DNA of 64,000 bases from Streptomyces typhae (GTDB taxonomy: Bacteria; Actinomycetota; Actinomycetes; Streptomycetales; Streptomycetaceae), in NCBI RefSeq assembly GCF_009755605.1, contig NZ_WPNZ01000005.1, forward strand, positions 310,001-374,000, given 5' to 3'. Below the pieces are notes generated by a model, which ran no database searches, was not told the origin of the DNA, and worked only from the letters and a program-made list of their open reading frames with translations. This document shows, one piece after another, positions 6,476 through 15,505 of this stretch. Numbering within the stretch: the first letter of the stretch is position 1; each line of letters starts with the position of its first letter. A program made the position numbers and the translations under genes.

Positions 6476-9144
6476 CCACGGGCAACGGTGACGGCTGCGG
6501 TGTCGGCGGGCCCGCCCGGGTAGGGGGCGAGCGGACGGACCCGCCCCGGACCCTCGCCGAGATCGAGCAGTCCGCCGCGGCGCGGCTGCCCGCCGACATC
6601 CATGACTTCGTCGCGGGCGGCAGCGGCGACGAACGCACCCTCACCGCGAACCGCACGGCCCTCGACCGAGTCACCCTGTACCCGAGGATGCTCACGGGGG
6701 CAGGCACACCCGACCCCGCCGGTAAGTTCCTCGGCGTGCGCTCGGCGCTGCCCGTCGCAGTCGCGCCCATGGCCTACCAGCGCCTCGTGCACCCGCACGG
6801 CGAACTCGCCCTCGTGTCGGCCGCACGCTCGGCCGGTGTGCCGTACACCGTCTCCACGCTCAGCAGCTGCCCGGTGGAGGAGATCGCCCGGGTCGGCGCG
6901 GACCTGTGGTTCCAGCTGTACTGGCTGCGCGACCGCGGTGTCCTGCTCGAACTGGTCCGACGCGCCGAGGACGCCGGTTGCCGGGCGCTGATGGTCACCG
7001 TCGACGTACCCGTGATGGCACGGCGGCCCCGCGACCTGCAGCACAGTTTCGCCCTGCCCGCCGGAGTGACCGCGGCCCACCTGAGTCCCCAGGAGCGCGG
7101 GCAGGCGTCCGTCCGGCGTCCTCACGCGTCGGCGGTCGCCGCCCACACCGGCGCGGTCGTCGACGGGTCCATCGGCTGGCGGGAGATCGCCTGGCTGCGC
7201 GCCCGCACCGCCCTGCCGCTGGTACTCAAGGGCGTCCTGCACCCCGACGACGCCCGGACGGCGGCAGCGGAAGGCGTCCGGGCCGTCGTGGTGTCGAACC
7301 ACGGCGGCAGGCAGCTGGACGGCGCGCCCGCGAGCATCGACGCGCTGCCGCCCGTCGTCGACGCCCTGGCGGACGAGGGGAGCGGCTGCGAGGCTTGGCT
7401 GGACAGCGGCATCCGTACCGGAACGGATGTCCTCAGGGCGCTCGCGTCGGGGGCATCGGGCGTACTGGTGGGACGACCGCTGCTGTGGGGCCTGGCAGCC
7501 GACGGGGAGGCCGGTGCCGCTCTGGTCCTGGACCTGCTGCGGGCGGAGTTCGTCGAGGCGCTGACCCTGACGGGCTGCCCCGACGCGGCGGCGGCCGGCC
7601 GACTGCGCACCGGCGGAAACGGTGAGGAAGGCGACGCCATGCAGAGCAGTGCCGCACCGAAAGATTCGGGGGCGGGACCGGGCCCCGACCCCGACCACCC
7701 CCGCACCCCCTTGGAACCGTCCACCGAACCCCGCACCCCCTCGGAACCGTCCACCGAACCCCGCACCCCCTCGGAACCGTCCACCGACCCCCACACCCCC
7801 TTCGAACTCTCCACCGACACCCTCCACCCGTCCCTGACCGACCCCGTCCTCTCGTCCATGAACCTGCTGAACGAGGTGGCCCACCGCTTCCCGGACGCCA
7901 TCTCCTTCGCCCCCGGCCGCCCCTGCGAGGACTTCTTCGCCGCCGAGGACATCCACCGCCACTTGCGCACCTTCTGCCGCTACCTCACCGAGGAGCGCGG
8001 CCTCACCACGGCCCAGGTGGACCGCACGCTCTGCCAGTACGGCCCCACCAACGGGATCATCCAGGAGCTGGTCGCCCGGAACCTCGCGGCCGACGAGGGC
8101 ATGGACGTGGACCCCGCGACCGTGGTGATGACGGTCGGCTTCCAGGAGGCCCTCTTCCTCGTGCTGCGTGCGCTGCGCACCGACGAGCGGGACGTCCTGC
8201 TCGCGGTCGAACCCGCGTACGTGGGACTCACCGGCGCCGCCCGGCTCCTCGACCTGCCGGTACGGCCCGTCGCGGGTACCGCCGCGACCGGGGTCGACCT
8301 CGACGACCTGGTCGCGCAGGTGCGCCGGGCCAGAGCCGCGGGGTTGCGACCGCGGGCCTGCTATCTCGTGCCCGACTTCGCCAACCCGTCCGGTGCCGGC
8401 ATCGGGCTGGACGACCGTCACCGCCTGCTCGCCCTCGCCGACGAACACGACATCCTCCTCCTGGAGGACAACCCCTACGGCCTCTTCCACGGCCACCGGG
8501 AACGACTGCCGACCCTCAAGGCTCTCGACCGCGCGCGCAGGGTGATCTACCTCGGCTCCTTCGCCAAGACGGTCCTGCCGGGCGCCCGCGTCGGATACGC
8601 CGTGGCCGACCAGCCCGTCAGGGATTCCGCGACGGGCCGGACCGCGCCGCTCGCCGCCCATCTGTCGAAGATCAAGAGCATGCTCACGGTCAACACCTCT
8701 CCCATCGCCCAGGCCGTCGTCGGGGGAAAGCTCATCGAGCACGGCTACGACCTGGCCGACGCCAACGCCCGCGCGCGGGAGCGGTACGCCCGCAACCTCG
8801 ACCAGGTCCTCGACGGTCTCGCCCGGCGCTTTCGGTCCAGGGCCGGGGCGCCGCACACGGTCGGGATCGAGTGGAACACCCCGACCGGCGGCTTCTTCGT
8901 CGTGCTGACCGTGCCGTTCACCGTCGACGACGACCTTCTGGAGCACTCCGCCCGCCGGTACGGGGTGCTGTGGACGCCGATGTGCCACTTCTACAGCGGC
9001 GCCGGGGGAGACCGTCAACTGCGGCTGTCGGTCAGCCTGGTCACCGAGGACGAGATCGAGGAGGGGCTCGACCGGCTTGCGGCGCTGGTGGCGGAACGAT
9101 GTTCGCGGCCGGGTGACCGTCCGGCCGCCCGCTCGACCCGCTGA
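6472..9144 (+). CDS. Fused 4-hydroxymandelate oxidase - hydroxyphenylglycine aminotransferase
   Basis: One 890-residue ORF holds two enzymes. Residues about 20-385 are an FMN alpha-hydroxy-acid oxidase (Hmo): AVAPMAYQRLVHP, WFQLYWLRD, VVVSNHGGRQLDG with the catalytic His/Arg, and ASGASGVLVGRPLLWG. It oxidises hydroxymandelate to 4-hydroxyphenylglyoxylate. Residues about 465-880 are a PLP class I aminotransferase of the HpgT type: VGFQEALFLVLRAL, PDFANPSGAG, LLEDNPYG and the Schiff-base lysine in LGSFAKTVLPGARVGY. It transaminates to L-4-hydroxyphenylglycine, classically with tyrosine as donor. A Pro/Ser/Thr linker of four 30-bp repeats joins them. The frame is open throughout, but GAGGAAGG before ATG 7640 could allow separate HpgT translation. 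GTG 6472 overlaps the hmaS stop. Confidence 0.88.
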   Translation: MTTGNGDGCGVGGPARVGGERTDPPRTLAEIEQSAAARLPADIHDFVAGGSGDERTLTANRTALDRVTLYPRMLTGAGTPDPAGKFLGVRSALPVAVAPMAYQRLVHPHGELALVSAARSAGVPYTVSTLSSCPVEEIARVGADLWFQLYWLRDRGVLLELVRRAEDAGCRALMVTVDVPVMARRPRDLQHSFALPAGVTAAHLSPQERGQASVRRPHASAVAAHTGAVVDGSIGWREIAWLRARTALPLVLKGVLHPDDARTAAAEGVRAVVVSNHGGRQLDGAPASIDALPPVVDALADEGSGCEAWLDSGIRTGTDVLRALASGASGVLVGRPLLWGLAADGEAGAALVLDLLRAEFVEALTLTGCPDAAAAGRLRTGGNGEEGDAMQSSAAPKDSGAGPGPDPDHPRTPLEPSTEPRTPSEPSTEPRTPSEPSTDPHTPFELSTDTLHPSLTDPVLSSMNLLNEVAHRFPDAISFAPGRPCEDFFAAEDIHRHLRTFCRYLTEERGLTTAQVDRTLCQYGPTNGIIQELVARNLAADEGMDVDPATVVMTVGFQEALFLVLRALRTDERDVLLAVEPAYVGLTGAARLLDLPVRPVAGTAATGVDLDDLVAQVRRARAAGLRPRACYLVPDFANPSGAGIGLDDRHRLLALADEHDILLLEDNPYGLFHGHRERLPTLKALDRARRVIYLGSFAKTVLPGARVGYAVADQPVRDSATGRTAPLAAHLSKIKSMLTVNTSPIAQAVVGGKLIEHGYDLADANARARERYARNLDQVLDGLARRFRSRAGAPHTVGIEWNTPTGGFFVVLTVPFTVDDDLLEHSARRYGVLWTPMCHFYSGAGGDRQLRLSVSLVTEDEIEEGLDRLAALVAERCSRPGDRPAARSTR
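7701..7820 (+). repeat. Four 30-bp units encoding the Hmo-HpgT linker
   Basis: Four consecutive 30-base units encode ten-residue repeats of the RTPSEPSTEP type. Three are near-identical and the fourth has drifted. Confidence 0.9.
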
Positions 9145-9163
9145 CTCGACCCGCCGGCTCGAA

Positions 9164-9225
9164 CCGCCCGGTGACCCCCGTACGCCGCCCGGTGACCCCC
9201 GTACGCCGCCCGGTGACCCCGTACG
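9164..9225. repeat. Three 21-bp repeats downstream of the Hpg operon
   Basis: Two perfect 21-base copies of CCGCCCGGTGACCCCCGTACG are followed by a third that lacks one C. The array lies between the operon stop and a terminator hairpin. Confidence 0.85.
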
Positions 9226-9230
9226 GCGCA

Positions 9231-9260
9231 GGCCGGGCACGGTGATGTCCGCGCCCGGCC
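9231..9260. terminator. Hairpin between convergent Hpg operon and GNAT gene
   Basis: GGCCGGGC (9231-9238) pairs perfectly with GCCCGGCC (9253-9260). It lies between two converging genes and could stop transcription from both sides; the T tract is weak. Confidence 0.6.
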
Positions 9261-9273
9261 CGTCCTTGCGCTG

Positions 9274-10155
9274 CTACAGGTCGAGCTGGTGCTCGTGTGT
9301 CGTGTGCGTGGGTGTGTAGCCGAAGCCGTCGTTGATGTGCCGCATGTACGTGTTGCTCTCGGCGGTGTCGGTCAAGAGGCCGCCGAGGTGCGGGTAGTTG
9401 CTGTGGGCCTGTCGGATCGACTCGGCCTTCATCCAGGTGCCGAGGCCGTGTCCGCGGTGTTCGGGCAGGACACCGGTGCCGTAGTGCTGGGCGTCGCCGG
9501 TGCCGTCGCCGGGGACGACGAGTTCCGTGAACCCGGCGATCGAACCGTCCGATGTGTCGAGGGCGACGACGGTGTGCAGCTGGTCGCCGCGCTGTTCGAC
9601 GGCCTTCGCCGCGGCCCGTACGCGGTCCACGTCCCAGGCCACGGTGCCGTGGTCGGTGTCGTCCATGGGCATGTCGTCCATGGCGCGGCGGGACGCGGCG
9701 AACGTCGGGGCGAGGTGGTCGGGGACGGTTCCCTGCCACGAGGCCAGCCGGTAGCCGGGACGCGGGCGGTCGACGATCTCGGCGAGGGCGGAGGTGTCCA
9801 CGTCGGCCGACGACAGGCGCGCGTACCTCAGGGTGAGGACCTTGCGGAAGCCGTGCACGGCCAGGAACCGGTCACCGGGCGAACCGGCCTCGGACTGTGC
9901 GACCACGCAGCGCCGGGCGTCTTCCCGGGCGGCGGCCACGGCGGCGTCGAGAAGCCGCGAGCCGACGCTCTTGCGGCGCTCCGCGGGGTGGACCTGGAGG
10001 GTCAGTTCGGCCAGGTGCCTCTGTCCGGAGCCTGCGAACAGACGCAGGAAGGCCGAGCCGACCGGACTGGCGTCGGCGTCGGACGCCAGCCATGCGAGAC
10101 GCTGCCCGTGCGGGTCGTGGGCGGGGTCGGTCAGTGGGGTGATACGAAGCGACAA
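9274..10155 (-). CDS. Tandem-GNAT acetyltransferase-like protein
   Basis: About 293 residues with two GNAT folds. The first half has VHPAERRKSVGSRLLDAA, a normal acetyl-CoA loop. The second half has GVLPEHRGHGLGTWMKAESI and a C-terminal SNTYMRHINDGFGY. Tandem-GNAT proteins with one or both active domains are common in Streptomyces and acetylate small molecules or peptides. Start TTG 10155 is preferred because GACGGAGA lies upstream; TTG 10182 is also open. The substrate is unknown. It converges on the Hpg operon across the hairpin above. Confidence 0.75.
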   Translation of the reverse strand: MSLRITPLTDPAHDPHGQRLAWLASDADASPVGSAFLRLFAGSGQRHLAELTLQVHPAERRKSVGSRLLDAAVAAAREDARRCVVAQSEAGSPGDRFLAVHGFRKVLTLRYARLSSADVDTSALAEIVDRPRPGYRLASWQGTVPDHLAPTFAASRRAMDDMPMDDTDHGTVAWDVDRVRAAAKAVEQRGDQLHTVVALDTSDGSIAGFTELVVPGDGTGDAQHYGTGVLPEHRGHGLGTWMKAESIRQAHSNYPHLGGLLTDTAESNTYMRHINDGFGYTPTHTTHEHQLDL

Positions 10156-10441
10156 GGTGTCTCCGTCGTCAGGAGGTGGCAAGGGTCTGTACGCGAGCTC
10201 AACTCCTGGGCAGTCCTGCGCATATGCTCCACACCTCCTCGTCGACGGCGCCGGTGGACGACACCGGCGGCTGGGTGAACCTAGCTGACCTGCCTGTTAC
10301 CTGGCAACACCGAACCGCCCGCTCCCTGGCAAGCCGAACCGCCTGTCCCTTGGCAACAGGTTCCGCTCACCTGCCCGGACACCCGCCGGCCGCCGCTGAC
10401 ACCCGCTCGCTCGCACCCGCCGCCGCCCGTGGGCCCAAAGC
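10156..10441. other. Intergenic with degenerate ~25-bp repeats
   Basis: No gene seen. At 10285-10365 a degenerate unit around CTGGCAA...CCGAACCGCC occurs about three times. The segment must hold the promoter of the GNAT gene and the 3' end region of the NB-ARC gene. Confidence 0.5.
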
Positions 10442-12484
10442 TCACGTGCTCTCCATGGGGCTCTCCTCGATCACCAGCGTGAGGACCGAGCCGAGTTCCG
10501 CGGCGGCGCCGCGGTGCAGGGCGCGTTCGAAGGCGTCGTCTCCCACGGACGCCCTGGCCGTCTGCTGGCACACCTTGCGCAGATCGCTCAGCTCGGGCGT
10601 GCCCCGCTGCTCGTGCCCCACGGACGCCCAGCAGGTCTGTGCCGCCCCGGACACCAGCGCGGCCGTCTCGCCCTGGCCCCGCTTCGCGGCCGCCGCGGCG
10701 AGGACGTCCAGGCCCAGAGCGATGCCGAACGTGTCGGTGAGGCTGCGCATGCCGTCGAGCATGGCGCGCGCGTGCACGACCGCGAGGTCCGGCATGTCCG
10801 TGGCCAGGGCGATGAGCGCGATCTGGTAGTTGGCGTAGGCGCGGGTCCACCGCTCCCCGCGCGCCGCGCACCGGGCGCGGAGGGCGAGCGCCGCCTTCAT
10901 GGCCTCGGGCATCCGGCCGAGCCCGGTCAGGGCGAAGACCTTCACCAGATGGCAGCGCAGGGAGAACGCCGAGGTGAAGACCGGCTCGGTGCTGTCGCCG
11001 AGCACCGCGTCGACGACCGACTCGGCCCGCGCGGCGTCACCCTGCAACAGGTGGGTGATACCGAGGAGATAGGCGGCCGCGAGCATGCCTTCCCGGTCGT
11101 CGGAGCGTTTCGCGACCCGCGCGCAGCGGCGTCCGATCCGCTCGGCCTGGTCGTGATCGCCCTGCAGCAGGACGACGATGCCGAGGACGCAGGTGGCCCG
11201 CTCGTGTACGAGGCTGTGGTTCGGGCTCGCCCGCAGGGCCTCTTCGAGGTACGCGCGTGCCTCCCGCAGATGGCCGCAGCACGACCAGATGAAGCCGATC
11301 CGTCCGGCGAGCTCCAGGGCGCGGCCGGGCTCGTGGCGTACGAAGTGGTCCATGGCCGCGCACAGGTCGGGGTGCGCGGCCGCGATCCTGCGGTACCACA
11401 GGGTCTGCCCCGGCCCGGTCCAGCCCTCGTCGGCGGAGCGGGCCAGGTCGAGGAAGTACCCGGCGTGCCGGGCCGCGTTCGGCGCCCCCTCCTCCAGCTC
11501 GGCGAGCCACATCTCCCCGTAGTCGCGTACCGCGTGGGGCAGTCGGAAGAGACCGGTCGTCGTCGCACGCACCACCGACTTCTCCAGGAGCCCCGTCAGC
11601 GCCGCGTCGAAAGCCACCCCGGCCAGGGGGCCCTCCGCGCACACCCCACGGGCGGCGGCCCGGTCGAAGTGCCCGGGGAACACCGACAGGCGCGCCCACA
11701 GGAGGCGTTCCAGCGGCGCGCACAGCTGATGGCTCCAGCCGATCGCCAGCCGCAGCGACGGGTGCCGGGAGGGCCACGTCGGAGCGGCGAGCAGATCGCG
11801 GTCCGTGCCGAGCTGCCCGGCGAGGCCGCCCAGCGTGGCGTACATGAGCTGGACCGCGGCCAGTTCGAGGCCCAGCGGCACGCCGTCGAGCAGACGGCAG
11901 ATCGTCGACACGTGCTCGTCCTGCTGCTGTGTACGCGTGCGCAGCGCCGGGGCCACCGTCACGGCCCGGTCGGTGAACAGCTCGCGGGCCTCGTCGTGCG
12001 GCAGCGGCGGGACCTCCTGGCAGACCTCGCCCGGAACGGTGAGGGCCTGGCGGCTCGTGGCCAGGAAGGACAGACCCGGGCAAGCGTCGAGGAGTTGGGC
12101 GCACAGCTGCGCGCACGGGGAGACGAGGTGCTCGCACGCGTCGAGCACCAGCAGCATGCGCTTGCCGGAGAGCCAGCCGACGAGGGCGTCGAGCGCGACA
12201 CCGTGGGTGTGGTCGGCGAAGCCCGCGGCACTGGCCACGGCCGACAGCAGGTTGTGCGCGCTGGACACCTGCCCCAGATCCACCCACCGCACGGTGCGCG
12301 AAGGGAGCGGCCGCGGTGCCCGCGCGTCGCGGAGCACGGCCTCGACGGCCAGCCGGGACTTGCCCACGCCCGCCATGCCGGTGAGCGTGACCATCCGGTG
12401 GGACGCGAGCGCGGAGCCGACTCGGTGGAGGTCAAGCGCACGACCCACGAAGGAGTTCGTCTGCTGTGGAATCTCGCCCAACAT
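10442..12484 (-). CDS. NB-ARC / TPR ATPase regulator (AfsR/LAL-like) without a visible DNA-binding domain
   Basis: About 680 residues. It opens with SFVGRALDLHRV, then Walker A GMAGVGKSRLA, Walker B-like MLLVLDACEHL and ATSRQALTVPGE, the STAND/NB-ARC signature of AfsR- and LAL-type regulators. From about residue 290 on it is a helical, TPR-like solenoid. There is neither an N-terminal SARP/OmpR domain nor a C-terminal LuxR helix-turn-helix; the protein ends VLTLVIEESPMEST. It may act through a partner or through ATP-dependent assembly. Start ATG 12484 begins just before the conserved SFVGR segment; the frame stays open to GTG 12595, so the start is uncertain. Confidence 0.7.
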   Translation of the reverse strand: MLGEIPQQTNSFVGRALDLHRVGSALASHRMVTLTGMAGVGKSRLAVEAVLRDARAPRPLPSRTVRWVDLGQVSSAHNLLSAVASAAGFADHTHGVALDALVGWLSGKRMLLVLDACEHLVSPCAQLCAQLLDACPGLSFLATSRQALTVPGEVCQEVPPLPHDEARELFTDRAVTVAPALRTRTQQQDEHVSTICRLLDGVPLGLELAAVQLMYATLGGLAGQLGTDRDLLAAPTWPSRHPSLRLAIGWSHQLCAPLERLLWARLSVFPGHFDRAAARGVCAEGPLAGVAFDAALTGLLEKSVVRATTTGLFRLPHAVRDYGEMWLAELEEGAPNAARHAGYFLDLARSADEGWTGPGQTLWYRRIAAAHPDLCAAMDHFVRHEPGRALELAGRIGFIWSCCGHLREARAYLEEALRASPNHSLVHERATCVLGIVVLLQGDHDQAERIGRRCARVAKRSDDREGMLAAAYLLGITHLLQGDAARAESVVDAVLGDSTEPVFTSAFSLRCHLVKVFALTGLGRMPEAMKAALALRARCAARGERWTRAYANYQIALIALATDMPDLAVVHARAMLDGMRSLTDTFGIALGLDVLAAAAAKRGQGETAALVSGAAQTCWASVGHEQRGTPELSDLRKVCQQTARASVGDDAFERALHRGAAAELGSVLTLVIEESPMEST

Positions 12485-12606
12485 CCCGTCATTGTCACCC
12501 GGGGGACGGCCGTCGTCCGCCGAGTGGAGGGATACCGGCCCCCACGGAACCGGCCACCTTTGCCCAACGCCTGCGCCGGCTCCCGGCAAGTTCACCCTTT
12601 CCGGTG

Positions 12607-12636
12607 GGCCGGGGCGCGTGGGGGCGCGCCCCGGCC
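12607..12636 (-). terminator. metE terminator hairpin
   Basis: A perfect 12-bp stem, GGCCGGGGCGCG with CGCGCCCCGGCC, encloses the loop TGGGGG. It starts 21 bases past the metE stop. Confidence 0.8.
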
Positions 12637-12656
12637 GGGAGTTGGATCGGGGAAGG

Positions 12657-14975
12657 TCAGGAGGTGGGCAGTTCGTTCCGGACGGTGCGGGCGGCGCTGA
12701 CGAGGTTCTCCAGGGAGGCGCGGGTCTCGGGCCAGCCGCGGGTCTTCAGGCCGCAGTCGGGGTTGACCCAGAGCCGCTCGGCGGGAATGGCCTGAAGTCC
12801 CTTGCGGAGCAGGGCGGCGGCCTCGTCGGCGTCGGGCACGCGGGGGGAGTGGATGTCGTAGACACCGGGGCCCGCCTCGCGCGGGTAGCCGTGGGCGGCG
12901 AGTTCCCGGGCCACCTGCATGTGCGAGCGGGCCGCCTCCAGGCTGATGACGTCGGCGTCGAGGTCGTCGATGGCCTGGACGATGTCACCGAACTCGGCGT
13001 AGCACATGTGCGTGTGGATCTGTGTCTCCGGCCGGACTCCGCTGGTCGTGAGCCGGAAGGACTCGGTGGCCCAGGCCAGGTACGCGGCGTGGTCGGTGGC
13101 GCGCAGCGGCAGCGTCTCGCGCAGCGCGGGCTCGTCGACCTGGATGACCGAGGTCCCGGCCGCCTCCAGGTCGTTCACCTCGTCGCGCAGGGCGAGCGCG
13201 ACCTGGCGTGCGGTGTCGCCGAGGGGCTGGTCGTCGCGGACGAAGGACCAGGCGAGCATCGTCACCGGGCCCGTCAGCATGCCCTTGACCGGACGCTCGG
13301 TGAGGGAGTTCGCGTACGCGGTCCAGCGCACCGTCATCGGCTCGGGCCGGGAGATGTCACCCGCGAGGACCGGCGGGCGGACGTAGCGGGTGCCGTACGA
13401 CTGGACCCAGCCGTGCTGGGTGGCGAGGTAGCCGGTGAGCTGCTCGGCGAAGTACTGCACCATGTCGTTGCGCTCGGGTTCGCCGTGCACCAGGACGTCG
13501 ATCCCTGCCTGCTCCTGGAAGGCGAGGACGTCGCGGATCTCGCTCTCGATGCGCTGCTCGTAACCGGCGTCGTCGATGCGTCCCGCGCGCAGGTCGGCGC
13601 GGGCGGCGCGCAGTTCCGCGGTCTGCGGGAACGAGCCGATGGTCGTCGTCGGAAGCAGCGGCAGCCTCAGGTGGGCCCGCTGGGCGGCGGTGCGCTGCGC
13701 GTACGGCTGGGAGCGGCGGCCGTCGGCGTCGGTGATCGCGGCGACCCTGGCCCGTACGGCCGTGTCGTGCGTGAGGGCGGAGTTCGCGCGGGAGGCCAGG
13801 TCGGCGCGGTTGGCGGCCAGTTCCGCGGTGATCGCCGAGGTGCCCTGGGCGAGGCCGCGGGCGAGCGTCACGATCTCGGCGGTCTTCTGCCGGGCGAAGG
13901 CGAGCCAGCGCAGGATCTGCGGGTCGATGTCGCGTTCGGCCGCGGCGTCGATCGGGACGTGCAGGAGGGAGCAGGAAGCGGCGACGTCGACCCGGTCGGC
14001 GAGGCCGAGGAGCGTGCCGAGGGTGGACAGCGAGGTCTCGAGGTTGTTGATCCAGATGTTGCGGCCGTTGACGACACCCGCGACCAGGCGCTTGCCGGGC
14101 AGTCCGCCGACCGCGGCGAGCGCGTCGAGGTTGGCGGCGGCGGCATCGGTGAAGTCCAGGGCGAGGCCTTCGACGGGAGCCTTCGCGAGGACGGGCAGCG
14201 CGTCGCCGAGCCGGTCGAAGTAGGTCGCCACGAGCAGCTTGGGCCGGTCGGTGAGGGCGCCGAGGTCGCGGTAGGCGCGGGTCGCGGCGTTGAGTTCGGC
14301 CGGGGTGCGGTCCTGCACCAGAGCGGGCTCGTCCAGCTGCACCCACTCGGCGCCGGCCGCGCGCAGGTCGGCGACGACCTCGGCGTATACGGGAAGGAGG
14401 CGGTCCAGGAGCGTCAGCGGCTCGAAGTCGGCGGCGACACCGGGCGCGGGCTTGGCCAGGAGGAGGTAGGTGACCGGGCCGACCAGGACGGGGCGGGCGG
14501 CGAGACCGAGCGCGAGGGCCTCCTTCAGCTCGGTGACCTGCTTGGCCGAGTCGGCCGTGAAGACGGTGTCGGGCCCCAACTCGGGCACCAGGTAGTGGTA
14601 GTTGGTGTCGAACCACTTGGTCATCTCCAGCGGCGCCACGTCCTGGGTGCCGCGGGCCATCGCGAAGTACCCGTCGAGCGCGTCGGCGTCGACGGCCGCA
14701 CGGTGTCGTGGCGGGACGGCGCCGACCATGACACTGGTGTCCAGGACGTGGTCGTAGTACGAGAAATCACCGGTCGGCACCTCGTGGATGCCTGCGTCGG
14801 CCAGCTGCTGCCAGGCGGAGCGGCGCAGGTCCGCCGCGGTCCCCCGGAGGGCGTCCGCGGTGACGCGGCCCTTCCAGTAGCCCTCGACGGCCTTCTTTAG
14901 TTCACGGTTCTGACCCTGGCGGGGGTAGCCGTACACGGTGGCCCGTGCTGCCGCGGCTGCGGGCTTCGCTGTCAC
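12657..14975 (-). CDS. metE: Cobalamin-independent methionine synthase
   Basis: Transfers a methyl group from 5-methyltetrahydropteroyl-polyglutamate to homocysteine. At 772 residues it has normal MetE length. Visible signatures are GYPRQGQNRELKKA at the N-terminus, LPLLPTTTIGSFPQT at the start of the catalytic barrel, and the zinc-site regions IHTHMCYAEF (His and Cys) and NPDCGLKTRGW (Cys). Start GTG 14975 follows AAGGAGATTTCC; a longer in-frame ORF to 15113 runs into the riboswitch expression platform and is rejected. Regulation is by the cobalamin riboswitch upstream: with B12 present, MetH can make methionine and metE is shut off. Confidence 0.97.
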   Translation of the reverse strand: MTAKPAAAAARATVYGYPRQGQNRELKKAVEGYWKGRVTADALRGTAADLRRSAWQQLADAGIHEVPTGDFSYYDHVLDTSVMVGAVPPRHRAAVDADALDGYFAMARGTQDVAPLEMTKWFDTNYHYLVPELGPDTVFTADSAKQVTELKEALALGLAARPVLVGPVTYLLLAKPAPGVAADFEPLTLLDRLLPVYAEVVADLRAAGAEWVQLDEPALVQDRTPAELNAATRAYRDLGALTDRPKLLVATYFDRLGDALPVLAKAPVEGLALDFTDAAAANLDALAAVGGLPGKRLVAGVVNGRNIWINNLETSLSTLGTLLGLADRVDVAASCSLLHVPIDAAAERDIDPQILRWLAFARQKTAEIVTLARGLAQGTSAITAELAANRADLASRANSALTHDTAVRARVAAITDADGRRSQPYAQRTAAQRAHLRLPLLPTTTIGSFPQTAELRAARADLRAGRIDDAGYEQRIESEIRDVLAFQEQAGIDVLVHGEPERNDMVQYFAEQLTGYLATQHGWVQSYGTRYVRPPVLAGDISRPEPMTVRWTAYANSLTERPVKGMLTGPVTMLAWSFVRDDQPLGDTARQVALALRDEVNDLEAAGTSVIQVDEPALRETLPLRATDHAAYLAWATESFRLTTSGVRPETQIHTHMCYAEFGDIVQAIDDLDADVISLEAARSHMQVARELAAHGYPREAGPGVYDIHSPRVPDADEAAALLRKGLQAIPAERLWVNPDCGLKTRGWPETRASLENLVSAARTVRNELPTS

Positions 14976-15156
14976 GGAAATCTCCTTCGCGAGATGACTC
15001 CTGAGGATCCCGGTGACGGGACACGGACGCGAAGGGATGACGAACCGGGCGGAGTGAACGCGCGTGCTCGTACTGACACGGTTCTCCGCCGGTATGTACG
15101 CCGACCCGCCCACGAGGTCACCGAGATGTCCGCACGCGATCGGTCACGTGCGGGCA

Positions 15157-15340
15157 ACGGGCAGGTCTTCGGACTCGTGGACGCGCCTGCCGAAGCAGAC
15201 TCCTACTGGCCGTCGCTTCCCAGACCCGGCCGGGTCCAGTGCGTATGACGGCGTTCGTTCCCACTCACCGCTGCGGGGCAGTCCCGGATTCCCACCGGGT
15301 TCCCTCTTACGACGCGTCTGCCTGGCGGACAGGGCGAACC
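15157..15340 (-). promoter_or_regulatory. Cobalamin (B12) riboswitch controlling metE
   Basis: Read on the minus strand, the segment has the conserved aptamer blocks in order: AGGGAACCCGGTGGGAATCC, GGGACTGCCCCGCAGCGGT, GGAAGCGACGGCCAGTAGGA and the closing AGTCCGAAGACCTGCC. It lies about 180 bases upstream of the metE start. Such RNAs lower expression when adenosylcobalamin is bound. Confidence 0.95.
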
Positions 15341-15505
15341 AGCTGCACAGGTCACGTTAGAGGGTCCCCGGCTTCTTGGGCAGCGCTGTCCGCGGAGCGG
15401 AAGGTGATCTCGGACACGGTGCGGGCGGTTGCGTTCAACCCGGCTTGAGTTGGAACGGTTGCTTCACCGGCCGTCGGCCAGACGGCGTGTACGGGGAGGT
15501 GAACC

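Noticed and set aside
14976-15113. Longer metE ORF starting at 15113
   Set aside because: It has no ribosome binding site and lies in the riboswitch expression platform; GTG 14975 has AAGGAG.
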